From NCBI GenBank assembly GCA_003388555.1, contig QQVD01000015.1, forward strand, positions 1 to 64,000: a stretch of 64,000 nucleotides of DNA. Direction: 5' to 3'. Source of the DNA: Acidobacteriota bacterium. Lineage in GTDB: Bacteria; Acidobacteriota; Thermoanaerobaculia; Multivoradales; Multivoraceae. Position numbers and translations under genes: made by a program. Of this stretch, positions 33,371-43,033 are shown piece after piece (the stretch's first letter is position 1; each line of letters starts with the position of its first letter). The notes under the pieces are model-generated. The model was not told the origin of the DNA. It worked only from the letters and a program-made list of their open reading frames with translations, and did no database searches.

Positions 33371-35383
33371 ATGGAAGAGCACGAGGCCCGCTACGGCATG
33401 CACGGTCGAGCACTGATCGTCGACCTCGGAGACGGCGGCAGCCGGGTCGAGGAGATCCCGGCCGACGTCTACCGGCGCTTCCTCGGCGGCTACGGTCTCG
33501 GCGCCTGGCTGATGATGAAGCACTTCCCCGAGGGCGCCGACGCCCTCGCGCCCGAGGCCTGCTTCGCGGTCTGCTCGGGGCTGCTCACCGGGGTCCGCAC
33601 TCCGTTCTCGGGCCGGATCCAGATCTGCGGCAAGTCGCCGCTCACCGGCACCTGGGCCGACTCCAACTCCGGTGGCAGCGTCGCGATCCACCTGCGCAAT
33701 CAGGGCTTCGACGCACTCGTCGTGCGCGGTCGCGCCAGTCAGCCCAGCCTGCTGGTCATCCGCGACGGTGCGGTGACGATCGAGCCGGCGGGCGACCTGT
33801 GGGGGCAGGAGATCCCCGAGACCTTCGACGAGATGCAGCGCCGCTACGGCACCAAGCGCTCGGTGGGGGTCTCGGCGATCGGGCCGGCCGGCGAGGGCCA
33901 GGCGCGCATCGCCTCGGTGATGAACGACCGCTACCACGCCTTCGGCCGCCAGGGCTTCGGCGCCATCTACGGCAGCAAGAACCTCAAGGCGATCGTCATC
34001 GCCGCGGGCGACGATCCGATCCGGATCCACGACGAGACCGCCTTCCGCGCCCTCTGCGACCGGGTGAACCGCGAGTACAAGAGCGACATCGGGCCGTTGA
34101 TGCGCTTCCTGGTCTGGTTCGCCAAGCCGAAGCGCTACCTCGGCTTCGTCTACCAGGCGTTCGCCAAGCTGGGCATGAAGATCGAATCGCCGCAACCGGC
34201 GATGCGGCAGCTGTGGGCCGACCGGGGCACGACGGCCGCCGTCGCGCTGTCGGTCGAGAACGGCGATGCGCCGATCAAGAACTGGACCGGGGTCGGCCCG
34301 CGCGACTTCCCGCTGTCGAAGAAGGGCTACAAGCTCGACGGCGCCGAGGTCGACAAGATCCTGACCAAGAAGCTGAGCTGCGGCGACTGCCCGGCGCCGT
34401 GCAAGGGCATCGTGGGGATCAAGAAGCGCGGCCTCTCCGACGTGCGCCGACCCGACTACGAGACCATCGTCGGCTTCGGCGCCAACATCCTCAACGACGA
34501 CCTCGAGCTGGTCACCGCCTGTCACGACGCCTGCAACCGCTACGGAATGGACGCGCTGAGCAGCAGCGCCACCCTGGCCTGGGTGTGCGAGCTGATGGAG
34601 CGTGGGGTGATCACCGCCGCCGACCTCGACGGCGTCGACATGCGCTGGGGCAACGGCGAGGCGGCGCTGGAGCTGACCATCAAGATGGGAACCGGCGAGG
34701 GTTGCGGCGCCTGGCTGCGGCACGGGTCGGCGCTCGCGGCGCAGCACGTAGGGCGCGGCTCGGACGAGTATGCGGTGCACGTGCACGGCCAGGAGCCGGC
34801 GTACCACGACACCCGCTTCACCTCGCTGATGGGCGTGACCTACGTCGCCGACCCCACTCCGGGACGACACACCGCCGGCTCCGCCTCCTGGCAGGAGACC
34901 TTCGGCGTCGGTTTCCCGCTCTCCGAGGCCGCTCCGAAGTCCGAGACCAAGGTGTCGTGGAAGGGCACCAAGGGCAAGGGCGTCGCCCAGGCCCACTACA
35001 GCAACGCCCACCAGGTGCTCAACGGCCTCGGCCTGTGCATGTTCACCGGGCTCACCGGCGGCCTGCCGTGGCTCGACATGGTCAACGCGCTGACCGGCTG
35101 GAAGATGACCGAGACCGAGCTGCTCGAGTGCGGCGAGCGGATCCAGAACCTGCGCAACGCCTTCAACGTGCGCGAGGGCATCACGCCGGCCGACTTCACC
35201 CCGCATCCGCGCATGCTCGGCCAGGGCGACGGCCACCTCGACGCGGGGCCGCTGAAGGGCGTCACGGTGCCGCTCGACGAGCTGAAGAACGACTACTACG
35301 CCGCCATGCACTGGGATCCGCGTACCGGGAGGCTCGCCGCCGAGCGTGCCGAGTACCTCGGCATCGGCGACCTGGTGAGCTGA
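33371..35383 (+). CDS. Aldehyde:ferredoxin oxidoreductase family tungsten enzyme
   Basis: This 670-residue cytoplasmic tungsten-bis-pterin oxidoreductase (AOR family) would oxidise an aldehyde, or reduce an acid, with ferredoxin. The N-terminal domain has [41 protein letters not shown] and [16 protein letters not shown]. The [4Fe-4S] cysteines are C337-x2-C340-x3-C344 (CGDCPAPC) and C556 (GLGLCMF). The pterin-binding acidic motif [13 protein letters not shown] (388-398) is present. ATG 33371 is preceded by GGGAGGT. The enzyme is common in anaerobes and unusual beside aerobic P450 and acyl-CoA dehydrogenase genes. A MoaD/ThiS gene two genes downstream would serve cofactor synthesis. Which AOR subfamily it belongs to is not settled. 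Confidence 0.94.
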   Translation: MEEHEARYGMHGRALIVDLGDGGSRVEEIPADVYRRFLGGYGLGAWLMMKHFPEGADALAPEACFAVCSGLLTGVRTPFSGRIQICGKSPLTGTWADSNSGGSVAIHLRNQGFDALVVRGRASQPSLLVIRDGAVTIEPAGDLWGQEIPETFDEMQRRYGTKRSVGVSAIGPAGEGQARIASVMNDRYHAFGRQGFGAIYGSKNLKAIVIAAGDDPIRIHDETAFRALCDRVNREYKSDIGPLMRFLVWFAKPKRYLGFVYQAFAKLGMKIESPQPAMRQLWADRGTTAAVALSVENGDAPIKNWTGVGPRDFPLSKKGYKLDGAEVDKILTKKLSCGDCPAPCKGIVGIKKRGLSDVRRPDYETIVGFGANILNDDLELVTACHDACNRYGMDALSSSATLAWVCELMERGVITAADLDGVDMRWGNGEAALELTIKMGTGEGCGAWLRHGSALAAQHVGRGSDEYAVHVHGQEPAYHDTRFTSLMGVTYVADPTPGRHTAGSASWQETFGVGFPLSEAAPKSETKVSWKGTKGKGVAQAHYSNAHQVLNGLGLCMFTGLTGGLPWLDMVNALTGWKMTETELLECGERIQNLRNAFNVREGITPADFTPHPRMLGQGDGHLDAGPLKGVTVPLDELKNDYYAAMHWDPRTGRLAAERAEYLGIGDLVS

Positions 35384-35385
35384 GG

Positions 35386-36759
35386 GTGGCGCCGCCAGCG
35401 CCGAGGGCCATCCTCGGAGGCCTCCTCGTGACGCTGGTGCTGGCCGGCTGTCGGGTCGAGCCGGAGGAGGCGCCGGCGGCGGGCTCCGGGAGCGCGGCGG
35501 GGCTCGACGGACTGACCCGGAGCGCGGCGGAGACGACGGTGCGGCAGGTGGTGGGCGACGTCGACCCGCGCACCGCCGAGGTGCAGCCGACCGCGGCCCT
35601 GCCGCGCCAGCAGCTGCGCGCGATGGCGTACACCGCCGGCACCTTCGATCCCGACGCCGAGCTCGAGGGCGTGCTGCTGCACGACCACGAGCGCGCCTGG
35701 CCCGGTCTCAACTTCTTCACCTCCCGCGACCTGCCGGCGGCCTTCCTGATGGACATGGACGGCCGCATGGTGCACCGCTGGAGACGGCGCGGTGGCGGCT
35801 GGCAGCACGCCGAGCTGCTGCCCGACGGGCAGGTCATCGTGCTGGTGCGCGACCAGGCGATCTTCCAGGTCGACGCGGCGTCCGAGATCGTCTGGCACAC
35901 GCCTCTGCGGGCGCACCACGACCACTCACGCTCGTCCGACGGTCGCATCTTCGTGCTCACCAACCGACTCGAGGAGATTCCCGAGATCCATCCGCGTCAC
36001 AAGATCCTCGCCGACTACGTCACGGTGCTGTCGGCTCAGGGAGAGGTGCTCGAGGAGATCGGGTTGATCCCGCTGCTGCGTCGCTCGCCGATCGCCGCTC
36101 TTCTGCCCTACGTGGCCGATCTCGACCTGACCCGGGAGGGCGAGGCGCCGGAGGACGTCGAGATCGACTACCTGCACGCCAACCACATCGAGATCTTCGA
36201 CGGCTCGGTCCCCGGAGAGCTCTACCGCTCGGGTCTGGCGCTGCTGTCGCTGCGGCAGATCAACACCATCGCCATCGTCGACCTCGAGACCGCCGAGGTG
36301 CTCTGGTTCTGGGGCCCGTTCAACCTGGTCCGGCAGCACCATCCGACGCTGCTGCCCGATGGCAACCTGCTGGTCTTCAACAACCGGCTGAAGACCTCCC
36401 AGATCGTCGAGGTCGATCCGCGCACCTTCGACGTCGAGTGGACCTACGAGGACGGGGAGTTCTTCTCGCTCCTGCGCGGCAGCAACCAGCGTCTGTCCAA
36501 CGGCAACACGCTGATCACCGAGTCGGACACCGGCTACGTGTTCGAGGTCACCGCCGAGGGAGACGAGGTCTGGCGCTTCGCCAATCTGCAGGTGGACGAC
36601 AAGGGCGTGCGGAGCGCCATCTGGCGCATGGTGCGCTTCGCGCCCGAGGAGCTGCCGTTCGTGACCGGGCCCGACGCCGGCTCGCGGACGCCGGTCGAGG
36701 CGGACCAGGGTCAGGGAGGAGAGCCTCGCGATGAGCTGGCTGGATCGACTTCGCGGTGA
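35386..36759 (+). CDS. Arylsulfotransferase (ASST)-like secreted lipoprotein
   Basis: This 457-residue exported protein has a lipobox, LVTLVLAGC (Cys22), after a short signal sequence. The mature part matches arylsulfotransferase/PQQ-like six-bladed propellers: [75 protein letters not shown], and [24 protein letters not shown]. The His-rich clusters could host the active site; PAPS-independent ASSTs use a catalytic His. The start is GTG 35386, two bases after the AOR stop. The last 29 bases overlap the MoaD-like gene, so this is the middle of a tight three-gene operon. The role in tungstoenzyme biology is unclear. Confidence 0.85.
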   Translation: MAPPAPRAILGGLLVTLVLAGCRVEPEEAPAAGSGSAAGLDGLTRSAAETTVRQVVGDVDPRTAEVQPTAALPRQQLRAMAYTAGTFDPDAELEGVLLHDHERAWPGLNFFTSRDLPAAFLMDMDGRMVHRWRRRGGGWQHAELLPDGQVIVLVRDQAIFQVDAASEIVWHTPLRAHHDHSRSSDGRIFVLTNRLEEIPEIHPRHKILADYVTVLSAQGEVLEEIGLIPLLRRSPIAALLPYVADLDLTREGEAPEDVEIDYLHANHIEIFDGSVPGELYRSGLALLSLRQINTIAIVDLETAEVLWFWGPFNLVRQHHPTLLPDGNLLVFNNRLKTSQIVEVDPRTFDVEWTYEDGEFFSLLRGSNQRLSNGNTLITESDTGYVFEVTAEGDEVWRFANLQVDDKGVRSAIWRMVRFAPEELPFVTGPDAGSRTPVEADQGQGGEPRDELAGSTSR

Positions 36760-37045
36760 ACGTCGCCCCACGATCCGCGTCCGCGTGCTGCTGCGCGGGC
36801 GGATCGGCGAGGGCTGGCACGACGTCGACCGCACCTTCCGGCTCCGCGAGGGCACGACGCTCGCCGGCCTGCTCGACGCGGCGGAGAAGAAGGGCGTGCC
36901 GCTGCGCGCCGCGATCGCGGACTCGCCCCACCTGCGCGAGACGCTGATGCTCAACGGCGAGCGCTGCGCAGTCGACGACAACCGCGATCGCGTACTCGAG
37001 GACGGGGACGAGGTGTACCTGCTGGCACCGGTCGCCGGTGGCTGA
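36731..37045 (+). CDS. MoaD/ThiS-family sulfur carrier protein
   Basis: This 104-residue beta-grasp protein begins with a basic stretch of about 15 residues, then [73 protein letters not shown]. The C-terminal Gly-Gly is the thiocarboxylate site of MoaD/ThiS proteins. AOR-family genes are often accompanied by such MoaD homologues, presumably for tungstopterin synthesis. It overlaps the ASST-like gene by 29 bases and has GGAGGAG ten bases upstream of its ATG. It is longer than MoaD (about 80 residues) at the N-terminus. Confidence 0.9.
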   Translation: MSWLDRLRGERRPTIRVRVLLRGRIGEGWHDVDRTFRLREGTTLAGLLDAAEKKGVPLRAAIADSPHLRETLMLNGERCAVDDNRDRVLEDGDEVYLLAPVAGG

Positions 37046-37113
37046 CGTGCTGACCACGACGGCTGAAGAGGCCCACGAAACGAATTGGCGGCGACCGCCG
37101 TAGGCTCTCGGCA

Positions 37114-38466
37114 ATGAACGACCAGACTGCGCCCGACCGCGTCGCCGCCGAGGCCACGACCGAGACCGCCCAACCCCTCGCCGGCCGTCCGACCCGCGAG
37201 GCCGAGAGGATCGCGTCACTCGACGTGCTGCGCGGTTTCGCCCTGCTCGGCATCCTGCTGCTCAACATCCTCGGCTTCGGCCTGCTCTTCGCCTCGTACT
37301 CGAACGCCGGGTTCGACGTGTCGAGCGACGCCTCGGCCGATCTGGTGGTCTGGGCCGGCGTCGAGCTGTTCGCCGAGGGGGCGATGCGCTGCCTGTTCTC
37401 GATCCTGTTCGGCGCTGGCGTCGTGCTGTTCGCCAGCGGAGCGCGTCGCAGGGGTGCCTGGCTGCACTACAGGCGCACCTTCTGGCTGCTGGTGTTCGGT
37501 CTCGTCGACGCCTATCTGCTGCTGTGGAGCGGCGACATCCTGGTGACCTACGCCCTCGCCGGGGCGGTGCTCTACTGGCTGCGCAACCTGCGGGCGCGCT
37601 GGTTGCTGGCGCTCACCGGCCTGCTGCTGGCGGGTCTGGTGGGCTTCTACGCCCTCGTCGGCGTCGGCCTGGGCCAGGCACGCGAGGCCGCGCTGACGGT
37701 GTCGGAGGCGGCCGATCCCGACCAGCTGCCGCCGGGCACGCTCGCCGCGGCGCAGGCCTGGAACGACCTGGAGGCCGATTTCCAGCCCTCGCCGGAGGCG
37801 GTCGAGGAGGAGCTCGCGGCGCGCCGCGGAGGCTACCTGTCGGCCTTCTCCTGGAACCTGGACAAGACCAACGAGATGCTTGGTTTCGTGATGCCGATGT
37901 TCCTGTTCTGGGACGCCCTGGTGATGATGCTTCTGGGCATGGCGCTGTTCAAGCTCGGCGTGCTGCAGGGCGAACGCTCGCGCGCCTTCTATGTGCGTCT
38001 CGCCGCCGTCGGCTTCGCGCTCGGCCTGGCGATCAACGGCTACGAGGTCTTCCGGGTGGTGCGCAGCGACTTCGACTTCTTCCGGGTGTTCGCCCAGATA
38101 CAGCCGACCTACCAACTCGGGAGGCTCGGCGTGGCGCTCGGCTGGCTGGGTGTGGTGGTGCTGTTCGCGACCGGCGGCGGATGGCAGCGGCTGCGGCGGA
38201 TGCTCGCCAGCGTCGGCCGCACGGCCCTGACGAACTACCTATTGCAGTCGGCGATCGCCCTGTTCCTGTTCACCGGAGTCGGACTCGGTCTGGTCGGCCG
38301 CATGAGCCGCGCCGAGCTCTACCCGGTGGTGGTGGTGATCTGGGTCTTCCAGCTGCTGGTCAGCGACTGGTGGATGCGCCGCTACCGCTTCGGTCCGCTC
38401 GAGTGGCTGTGGCGCTGGCTCACCTACGGCCGGCGGCCGCCGCTGCGGCGAGAGGCCTTGCAATAG
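37114..38466 (+). CDS. DUF418 (YeiB-type) membrane protein
   Basis: This 450-residue inner-membrane protein has about ten helices. The N-terminal DUF418-associated signature is ASLDVLRGFALLGILLLNI, followed by LFAEGAMRCLFSILFGAGVVLF and YRRTFWLLVFGLVDAYLLLWSGDIL. The C-terminal DUF418 domain has LASVGRTALTNYLLQSAIALFLF, WVFQLLVSDWWMRRYRFGPLEWLWRWLTYG. The function is unknown; the family resembles acyltransferase-3-like membrane proteins. It starts at ATG 37114 after a 68-base gap from the MoaD-like gene, and may be a separate unit. Confidence 0.92.
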   Translation: MNDQTAPDRVAAEATTETAQPLAGRPTREAERIASLDVLRGFALLGILLLNILGFGLLFASYSNAGFDVSSDASADLVVWAGVELFAEGAMRCLFSILFGAGVVLFASGARRRGAWLHYRRTFWLLVFGLVDAYLLLWSGDILVTYALAGAVLYWLRNLRARWLLALTGLLLAGLVGFYALVGVGLGQAREAALTVSEAADPDQLPPGTLAAAQAWNDLEADFQPSPEAVEEELAARRGGYLSAFSWNLDKTNEMLGFVMPMFLFWDALVMMLLGMALFKLGVLQGERSRAFYVRLAAVGFALGLAINGYEVFRVVRSDFDFFRVFAQIQPTYQLGRLGVALGWLGVVVLFATGGGWQRLRRMLASVGRTALTNYLLQSAIALFLFTGVGLGLVGRMSRAELYPVVVVIWVFQLLVSDWWMRRYRFGPLEWLWRWLTYGRRPPLRREALQ

Positions 38467-38492
38467 GATCCGCGCGGGAGGTCTCAGACGGC

Positions 38493-38759
38493 ATGGAAAT
38501 CAAGAACAAGACCAGGAAGCCGCTGGTCGTACCGCTCCCGGGCGGCAAGAAGCTGCACCTCGGCCCGCTGGCCACCGGTCAGATCTCGCCGCACGCGAAG
38601 GACCACCCGCCGCTGGTCAAGCTCGTCGATGCCGGTCAGGTGGAGATCGGGCAGGGCCACGATGCGCATGCCGCCGAGGGGCGTGCCAAGGGCGGCGAGA
38701 TCGAGGGGCCGCAGGTGCGCGCGCCGCAGAAGAACCTGCGCCGCAGCGGCGAGCGCTGA
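38493..38759 (+). CDS. Small conserved-looking protein of unknown function
   Basis: This 88-residue soluble protein starts at ATG 38493 with GGGAGG about 14 bases upstream. The N-terminal half, MEIKNKTRKPLVVPLPGG then KKLHLGPLATGQISPHAK and DHPPLVKLVDAGQVEI, looks like a compact beta-rich fold. The C-terminal 25 residues are charged and probably disordered. The PLPGGKKLHLGP phrase looks constrained, so I consider it genuine, but I cannot assign a family. It lies between the DUF418 gene and the four-PAS kinase on the same strand. Confidence 0.7.
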   Translation: MEIKNKTRKPLVVPLPGGKKLHLGPLATGQISPHAKDHPPLVKLVDAGQVEIGQGHDAHAAEGRAKGGEIEGPQVRAPQKNLRRSGER

Positions 38760-38903
38760 GCGCGCCCGAGGCTCGGTCCGCCCCCCCGAGGAGCGGGGGC
38801 GGGCTATCATCGTCCCGTTGGACTCCGGCTGGGCGATGGCTGCGAGGAGGGGAGCTGTCGCCGGGATGCGGGGGGTCCGCACTTCCCGAGAGTGTGACCG
38901 GAG
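38760..38903. other. Gap before the two-component pair
   Basis: This 144-base gap contains a ggctatcatcgtcccgttggac stretch that is locally AT-richer and could hold a promoter. The sequence ccggaggtgatcg spans the GTG start at 38904 and closely matches an anti-16S Shine-Dalgarno. That raises the possibility that translation really begins at ATG 38961. Confidence 0.3.
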
Positions 38904-41027
38904 GTGATCGCGGACGGAGTTGCCGAGCCCGCGCTCACCTGCGTCGTGAGGCCTGTGCCGATGCCGACGAGTCAGCGCGCCACCCTGGCGGTCGACCAGG
39001 AAGGCAGGATCCTCAGCGTCAACGCCGCGGCGACTTCGCTGCTCGGCTACCGGCAGGAGGAGCTGATCGGCGAGTCGGTGGAACGCCTGGTTCCCGAACG
39101 CCATCGACAGAAGCACGCGCGCCTGCGTGCCGGCTTCTTCGAGTTCCCGGCCCAGCGCCTGATGGGCGCCGGTCTCGACGTCTTCGTGCGGCGCAAGGAC
39201 GGCGAGGAGATCCGGGTCGAGATCAGTCTCGAGCCGCTCGAGGGAGCGACTGCGCGCCGGGTCCTCGTCAGCCTGGTCGAGGCGCGAGGTCGTGAGCGTT
39301 CGCAGGAGCGCTTCAGGCAGGCGGTCGAAGCTTCGCCCAGCGCGATGTTGATGGTCGGTGGCGACGGCGCGATCACCATGGTGAACCGCCAGGCAGAGGA
39401 GCTGTTCGGCTACGACCGGATGGAGCTGCTCGGTCGACCGGTGGAGTTGCTGATGCCGGAGCGGCTGGCCGACGGACACACCCGGCTCCGTGACGCGTTC
39501 TTCGCCAATCCGGTGGCGCGGCCGATCGGTACCGGCCGCGACCTGGTGGCGCAGCGTGCCGACGGTCGGGTCTTCCCGGTCGAGATCGGCCTCGAACCGA
39601 TCGACCTCGGGGTGGAGACCCAGGTGCTGGTTTCGGTCGTCGAGATCACCGAGCGCAAGCGTTCCGAGGATCTCTTCAGGCTCGCGGTCGACGCCTCCCC
39701 GAGCGCGATGCTGCTGGTCGACGAGTCCGGAGCGATGACGATGGTGAATCGCCGGGCCGAGCTCCTCTTCGGTTACCAAAGGAGCGAGCTCCTCACCCGA
39801 CCGGTGGAGATGCTGGTGCCGGAGCGATTCCGAGCCGCGCATCCGGAGCTGCGGCAGGGGTTCCTCGACCAACCCAGCTCGCGTCCGATGGGAGTCGGTC
39901 GCAATCTCTTCGGACTGCGCAGCGACGGGACCGAGGTGCCGGTGGAGATCGGTCTGAATCCGATCACCACCTCGGACAGCCAGCTGACCCTGGTCTCGAT
40001 CATCGACATCACCGAGCGCAAGCGCTCCGAGGAGCGCTTCGAGCTCGCCGTCGAAGCCTCGCCGAGCGCGATGCTGCTGGTCGACGAGTCCGGAGCGATC
40101 AACCTGGTCAACCGTCAGGCGGAGGAGCTGTTCGGCTACGACCGAGGCGAGCTGCTCGGCGAGCCGGTGGAGATGCTGGTGCCGGAGCGGTTCCGCCACT
40201 CACACCCCGGTCTCAGGGAGGGGTTCCACCGCAGTCCGAGCTCGCGTCCGATGGGTGCGGGCCGCGACCTCTACGGACTGCGCCGCGACGGTCGCGAGGT
40301 ACCTGTGGAGATCGGCCTGACCCCGATCGCCACCGCGGCAGGGCCGCTCGTCCTGGCCTCGATCATCGACATCACCGAACGTCGGGAGGCCGAGGCGCGC
40401 CTGAAACGCTCGCTCGAGGAGAAGGAGGTGCTGCTGCAGGAGGTGCACCACCGGGTCAAGAACAACCTCGCCGCGATCGGCAGCATCTTCTACCTCCAGT
40501 CGACCGTGACCCGGGACGACGAGACACTGCGCATCCTCCAGGACTGTCGCGACAGGGTGCGTTCGATGGCCCTGGTGCACGAGCGCCTCTACCGGTCCGA
40601 GGATCTGGCCCGGGTCGACTTCGCCGACTACACCCGCGAGTTGGTGCGGGAGCTGGTGTCCAGCCACCGCCCGGTCTCCGAGCGCGTCGCGCTACGTCTC
40701 GACCTCGACGAGGTGGTGCTGGAGATCGACCGCGCCATCCCGGCCGGATTGGTGCTGACCGAGCTGGTCTCGAATGCCTTCAGACACGCCTTCCCGAACG
40801 ACCGGAGCGGATCGCTCCAGGTGGCTCTCCGCAGGGTCGGGGAGCACGGTTTCACGCTGGAGGTCGCCGACGACGGTGTGGGGCTGTCGGAAGACTCCGG
40901 CGATTCGCGAGGTTCTCTCGGCCTGAGGCTGGCGCATTCCCTCGCGACCCAGCTCGAAGGCCGCTTCGAGCTGAGAAGGGGTGCGTCCGGTGTCGAGGCC
41001 AGCCTGATCGTGGAGGAGCCAGAGTGA
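38904..41027 (+). CDS. Four-PAS sensor histidine kinase (HisKA_2 type)
   Basis: This kinase has up to 707 residues and is cytoplasmic, with no membrane helices. Four PAS domains lie at roughly residues 24-130, 138-260, 266-385 and 390-505. The last three open with the near-repeat SPSAML[ML]V-x2-[DS]G-[AE]-x-[TN]-[ML]VNR and share VPVEIGLxPI and VSIIDITERK blocks. The HisKA_2 phosphoacceptor is QEVHHRVKNNLAAIGSIFYLQS (His515/His516). The HATPase has LTELVSNAFRHAFP and VADDGVGLSED. The start is GTG 38904; ATG 38961 is an alternative. Its TGA overlaps the next gene's GTG (GTGA), so it is coupled to a receiver-containing hybrid kinase. The PAS input ligand is unknown; no haem or flavin Cys motif was seen. 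Confidence 0.92.
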   Translation: MIADGVAEPALTCVVRPVPMPTSQRATLAVDQEGRILSVNAAATSLLGYRQEELIGESVERLVPERHRQKHARLRAGFFEFPAQRLMGAGLDVFVRRKDGEEIRVEISLEPLEGATARRVLVSLVEARGRERSQERFRQAVEASPSAMLMVGGDGAITMVNRQAEELFGYDRMELLGRPVELLMPERLADGHTRLRDAFFANPVARPIGTGRDLVAQRADGRVFPVEIGLEPIDLGVETQVLVSVVEITERKRSEDLFRLAVDASPSAMLLVDESGAMTMVNRRAELLFGYQRSELLTRPVEMLVPERFRAAHPELRQGFLDQPSSRPMGVGRNLFGLRSDGTEVPVEIGLNPITTSDSQLTLVSIIDITERKRSEERFELAVEASPSAMLLVDESGAINLVNRQAEELFGYDRGELLGEPVEMLVPERFRHSHPGLREGFHRSPSSRPMGAGRDLYGLRRDGREVPVEIGLTPIATAAGPLVLASIIDITERREAEARLKRSLEEKEVLLQEVHHRVKNNLAAIGSIFYLQSTVTRDDETLRILQDCRDRVRSMALVHERLYRSEDLARVDFADYTRELVRELVSSHRPVSERVALRLDLDEVVLEIDRAIPAGLVLTELVSNAFRHAFPNDRSGSLQVALRRVGEHGFTLEVADDGVGLSEDSGDSRGSLGLRLAHSLATQLEGRFELRRGASGVEASLIVEEPE

Positions 41028-42985
41028 TCGCAACGGCGGAGTCGATCAAAGGCCTACGTGCCCTGGTGGTCGAGGACGAGATCCTCATCGCCGAGGAGCT
41101 GCGCGAGCGGCTCGCGAAGCTGGGGCTGGGCGAGATCGAGGTGGTGCACAGCGGTGAGCGGGCGGTCGAAGCCGCGCGCAGGCAGGGCCCACACATGATC
41201 CTGATGGACATCCGTCTCCGCGGCGAGATGGACGGCATCGAGGCGGCGCGAACGATCCGCCAGTTCCTCGACAGCCCGGTCGTCTACCTCACCGCTCACT
41301 CGGATCCCCAGACGGTCGCGCGCGCCAAAGACACCAGCCCCTTCGGGTACATCCTCAAGCCGTTCGACGAGCGGGAGCTCGCAGTGACCCTCGAGCTGTC
41401 GTGGCACCGTCACCAGCTCGAACGGGAGCTGGCGGCCAGCGAGAGGCGTTACGCCGCCACCCTCGCCAGCATCGGCGACGGCGTCCTCGCGACCGACTCC
41501 GCAGGCCGCATCGAGCTGATGAACAGGGTCGCGGAGGGCCTCACCGGCTGGAGCCAGGACGAAGCGATGGGCCGCCCCGTCGGCGAGGTCGTGCGGATGG
41601 CGCTGGAGGGCTCGGGCGAGCCGGTGGAACAGCCGATCTCGAGGGCGCTGCGCGAGCGCGTCACGGTGCACCTCGAGGCCCCGACGTTGCTGCTCTCGCG
41701 CAGTGGCCAACCGCTACCGATCGACGACTCGGCGGCGCCGATCGTCACCGACGAGGGTGAGCTCCTGGGAGCCGTGCTGGCGATGCGCGACGTCAGTCGC
41801 CGCCGGCTCACCGAGGACGCCCTCGAGCAGGCCGAGATGCAGCTGCGCCAGGCTCAGAAGATGGAGGCGGTCGGGCGCCTGGCCGGCGGCGTGGCGCACG
41901 ACTTCAACAACCTGCTCTTCGTGATCAACGGCGTCACCGAGCTGCTGCTCGCCGAAGACGGCCTCGAAGGGGGGATCCGGAGCTCACTCGAGGAAGTGCG
42001 CCAGGCAGGAGTGCGCGCCGCCTCGCTGACCCGTCAGCTCCTCGCATTCAGCCGACGCCAGGTCGTGCAGCCGGCGGCGGTGCACCCTGGCGAGCTGGTT
42101 CAGGAGATGTCGCGCCTTCTGCAGCGACTCCTCGCCGAGGACGTCCGGTTCGTCACTCGCTGCGACGCCGATCTGAGGTCGGTCTGGGTCGATCCGGGTC
42201 AGCTCGAGCAGGTGGTGATGAACCTGGTGGTCAACGCCAGGGACGCGATGGCGGGTGGTGGCGAGCTCGCCGTCGAGTGCTCGAACCACGAACTGGGAGA
42301 GGCGGCAGCGCTGGCGCGTGGCGACAGCGCCCGGCCCGGTCGCTACGTCCGGCTTCGCGTCACCGACACCGGGAAGGGGATGACGCCGGAGGCGATGGAA
42401 CGGGCCTTCGAGCCGTTCTTCACCACCAAGGCGGAGGGAGAGGGCACCGGGCTGGGACTCTCCACGGTCTACGGAATCGTGCAGCAGGCGGGTGGCTTCG
42501 TCGATCTGCAGAGCGAGCTGGGCGTCGGCACCGCCGTCGACGTCTACCTGCCTGCCGTCGCCTTGCAGGAGGGCACGGTGCACGACCGGCTGCCGGTATC
42601 GGACAGTCCCGGCGGCAGCGAGACGATCCTGCTGGTCGAGGACGCGGCTTCGGTGCGCTCTATGGTCGCTCACGCGCTGCGGCGTCACGGCTACACCGTG
42701 GTCGAGGCGGCCGACGGCGCCGAGGCCCTTGCTCTGTTCGACGGCGCACCGGGCGTCGAGCCCGATCTGCTGCTGACCGATGTCGTCATGCCCGAGATGA
42801 GCGGCAGCGAGCTCGCTGCGAGAGTGCTCGAGCGGCGACCTGCGACGCGGGTGCTCTACCTCTCCGGTCACACCGAAGATGCCGTCGTTCTGCGCGGCGT
42901 CGATCGCGGCGAGGTCGTGCTGCTGCAGAAGCCGCTGACGCTCTCCCGCCTGGTGCAACAGGTGCGGCAGGTCCTCGACACCTGA
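41024..42985 (+). CDS. Hybrid REC-PAS-histidine kinase-REC protein
   Basis: This 653-residue soluble signalling protein has an N-terminal receiver (ALVVEDEILIAEEL, phospho-Asp62 in ILMDIRLRG, KPF at the end). A PAS domain follows (TLASIGDGVLATDSAGRIELMN). The HisKA has His292 in GGVAHDFNNLLFVINGVTELL, and the HATPase has VVMNLVVNARDAM, DTGKGMT and GTGLGLSTVYGIVQQAGG. A C-terminal receiver has Asp586 in LLLTDVVMPEMSG. The start is GTG 41024, overlapping the stop of the four-PAS kinase. The N-terminal receiver could take phosphate from that HisKA_2 kinase, making a branched relay (inference). No DNA-binding output is present. Confidence 0.93.
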   Translation: MIATAESIKGLRALVVEDEILIAEELRERLAKLGLGEIEVVHSGERAVEAARRQGPHMILMDIRLRGEMDGIEAARTIRQFLDSPVVYLTAHSDPQTVARAKDTSPFGYILKPFDERELAVTLELSWHRHQLERELAASERRYAATLASIGDGVLATDSAGRIELMNRVAEGLTGWSQDEAMGRPVGEVVRMALEGSGEPVEQPISRALRERVTVHLEAPTLLLSRSGQPLPIDDSAAPIVTDEGELLGAVLAMRDVSRRRLTEDALEQAEMQLRQAQKMEAVGRLAGGVAHDFNNLLFVINGVTELLLAEDGLEGGIRSSLEEVRQAGVRAASLTRQLLAFSRRQVVQPAAVHPGELVQEMSRLLQRLLAEDVRFVTRCDADLRSVWVDPGQLEQVVMNLVVNARDAMAGGGELAVECSNHELGEAAALARGDSARPGRYVRLRVTDTGKGMTPEAMERAFEPFFTTKAEGEGTGLGLSTVYGIVQQAGGFVDLQSELGVGTAVDVYLPAVALQEGTVHDRLPVSDSPGGSETILLVEDAASVRSMVAHALRRHGYTVVEAADGAEALALFDGAPGVEPDLLLTDVVMPEMSGSELAARVLERRPATRVLYLSGHTEDAVVLRGVDRGEVVLLQKPLTLSRLVQQVRQVLDT

Positions 42986-43033
42986 TCCCCGGGCGCGAGC
43001 CCTTACGGGTCCAGGGGAAGTTGGCTGAGGAAC

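Noticed and set aside
32644-35385. Upstream extension of the ASST-like frame (open back to 32644)
   Set aside because: This part covers the C39 gene antisense and the AOR gene in the wrong frame. The signal peptide and lipobox place the true start at GTG 35386.
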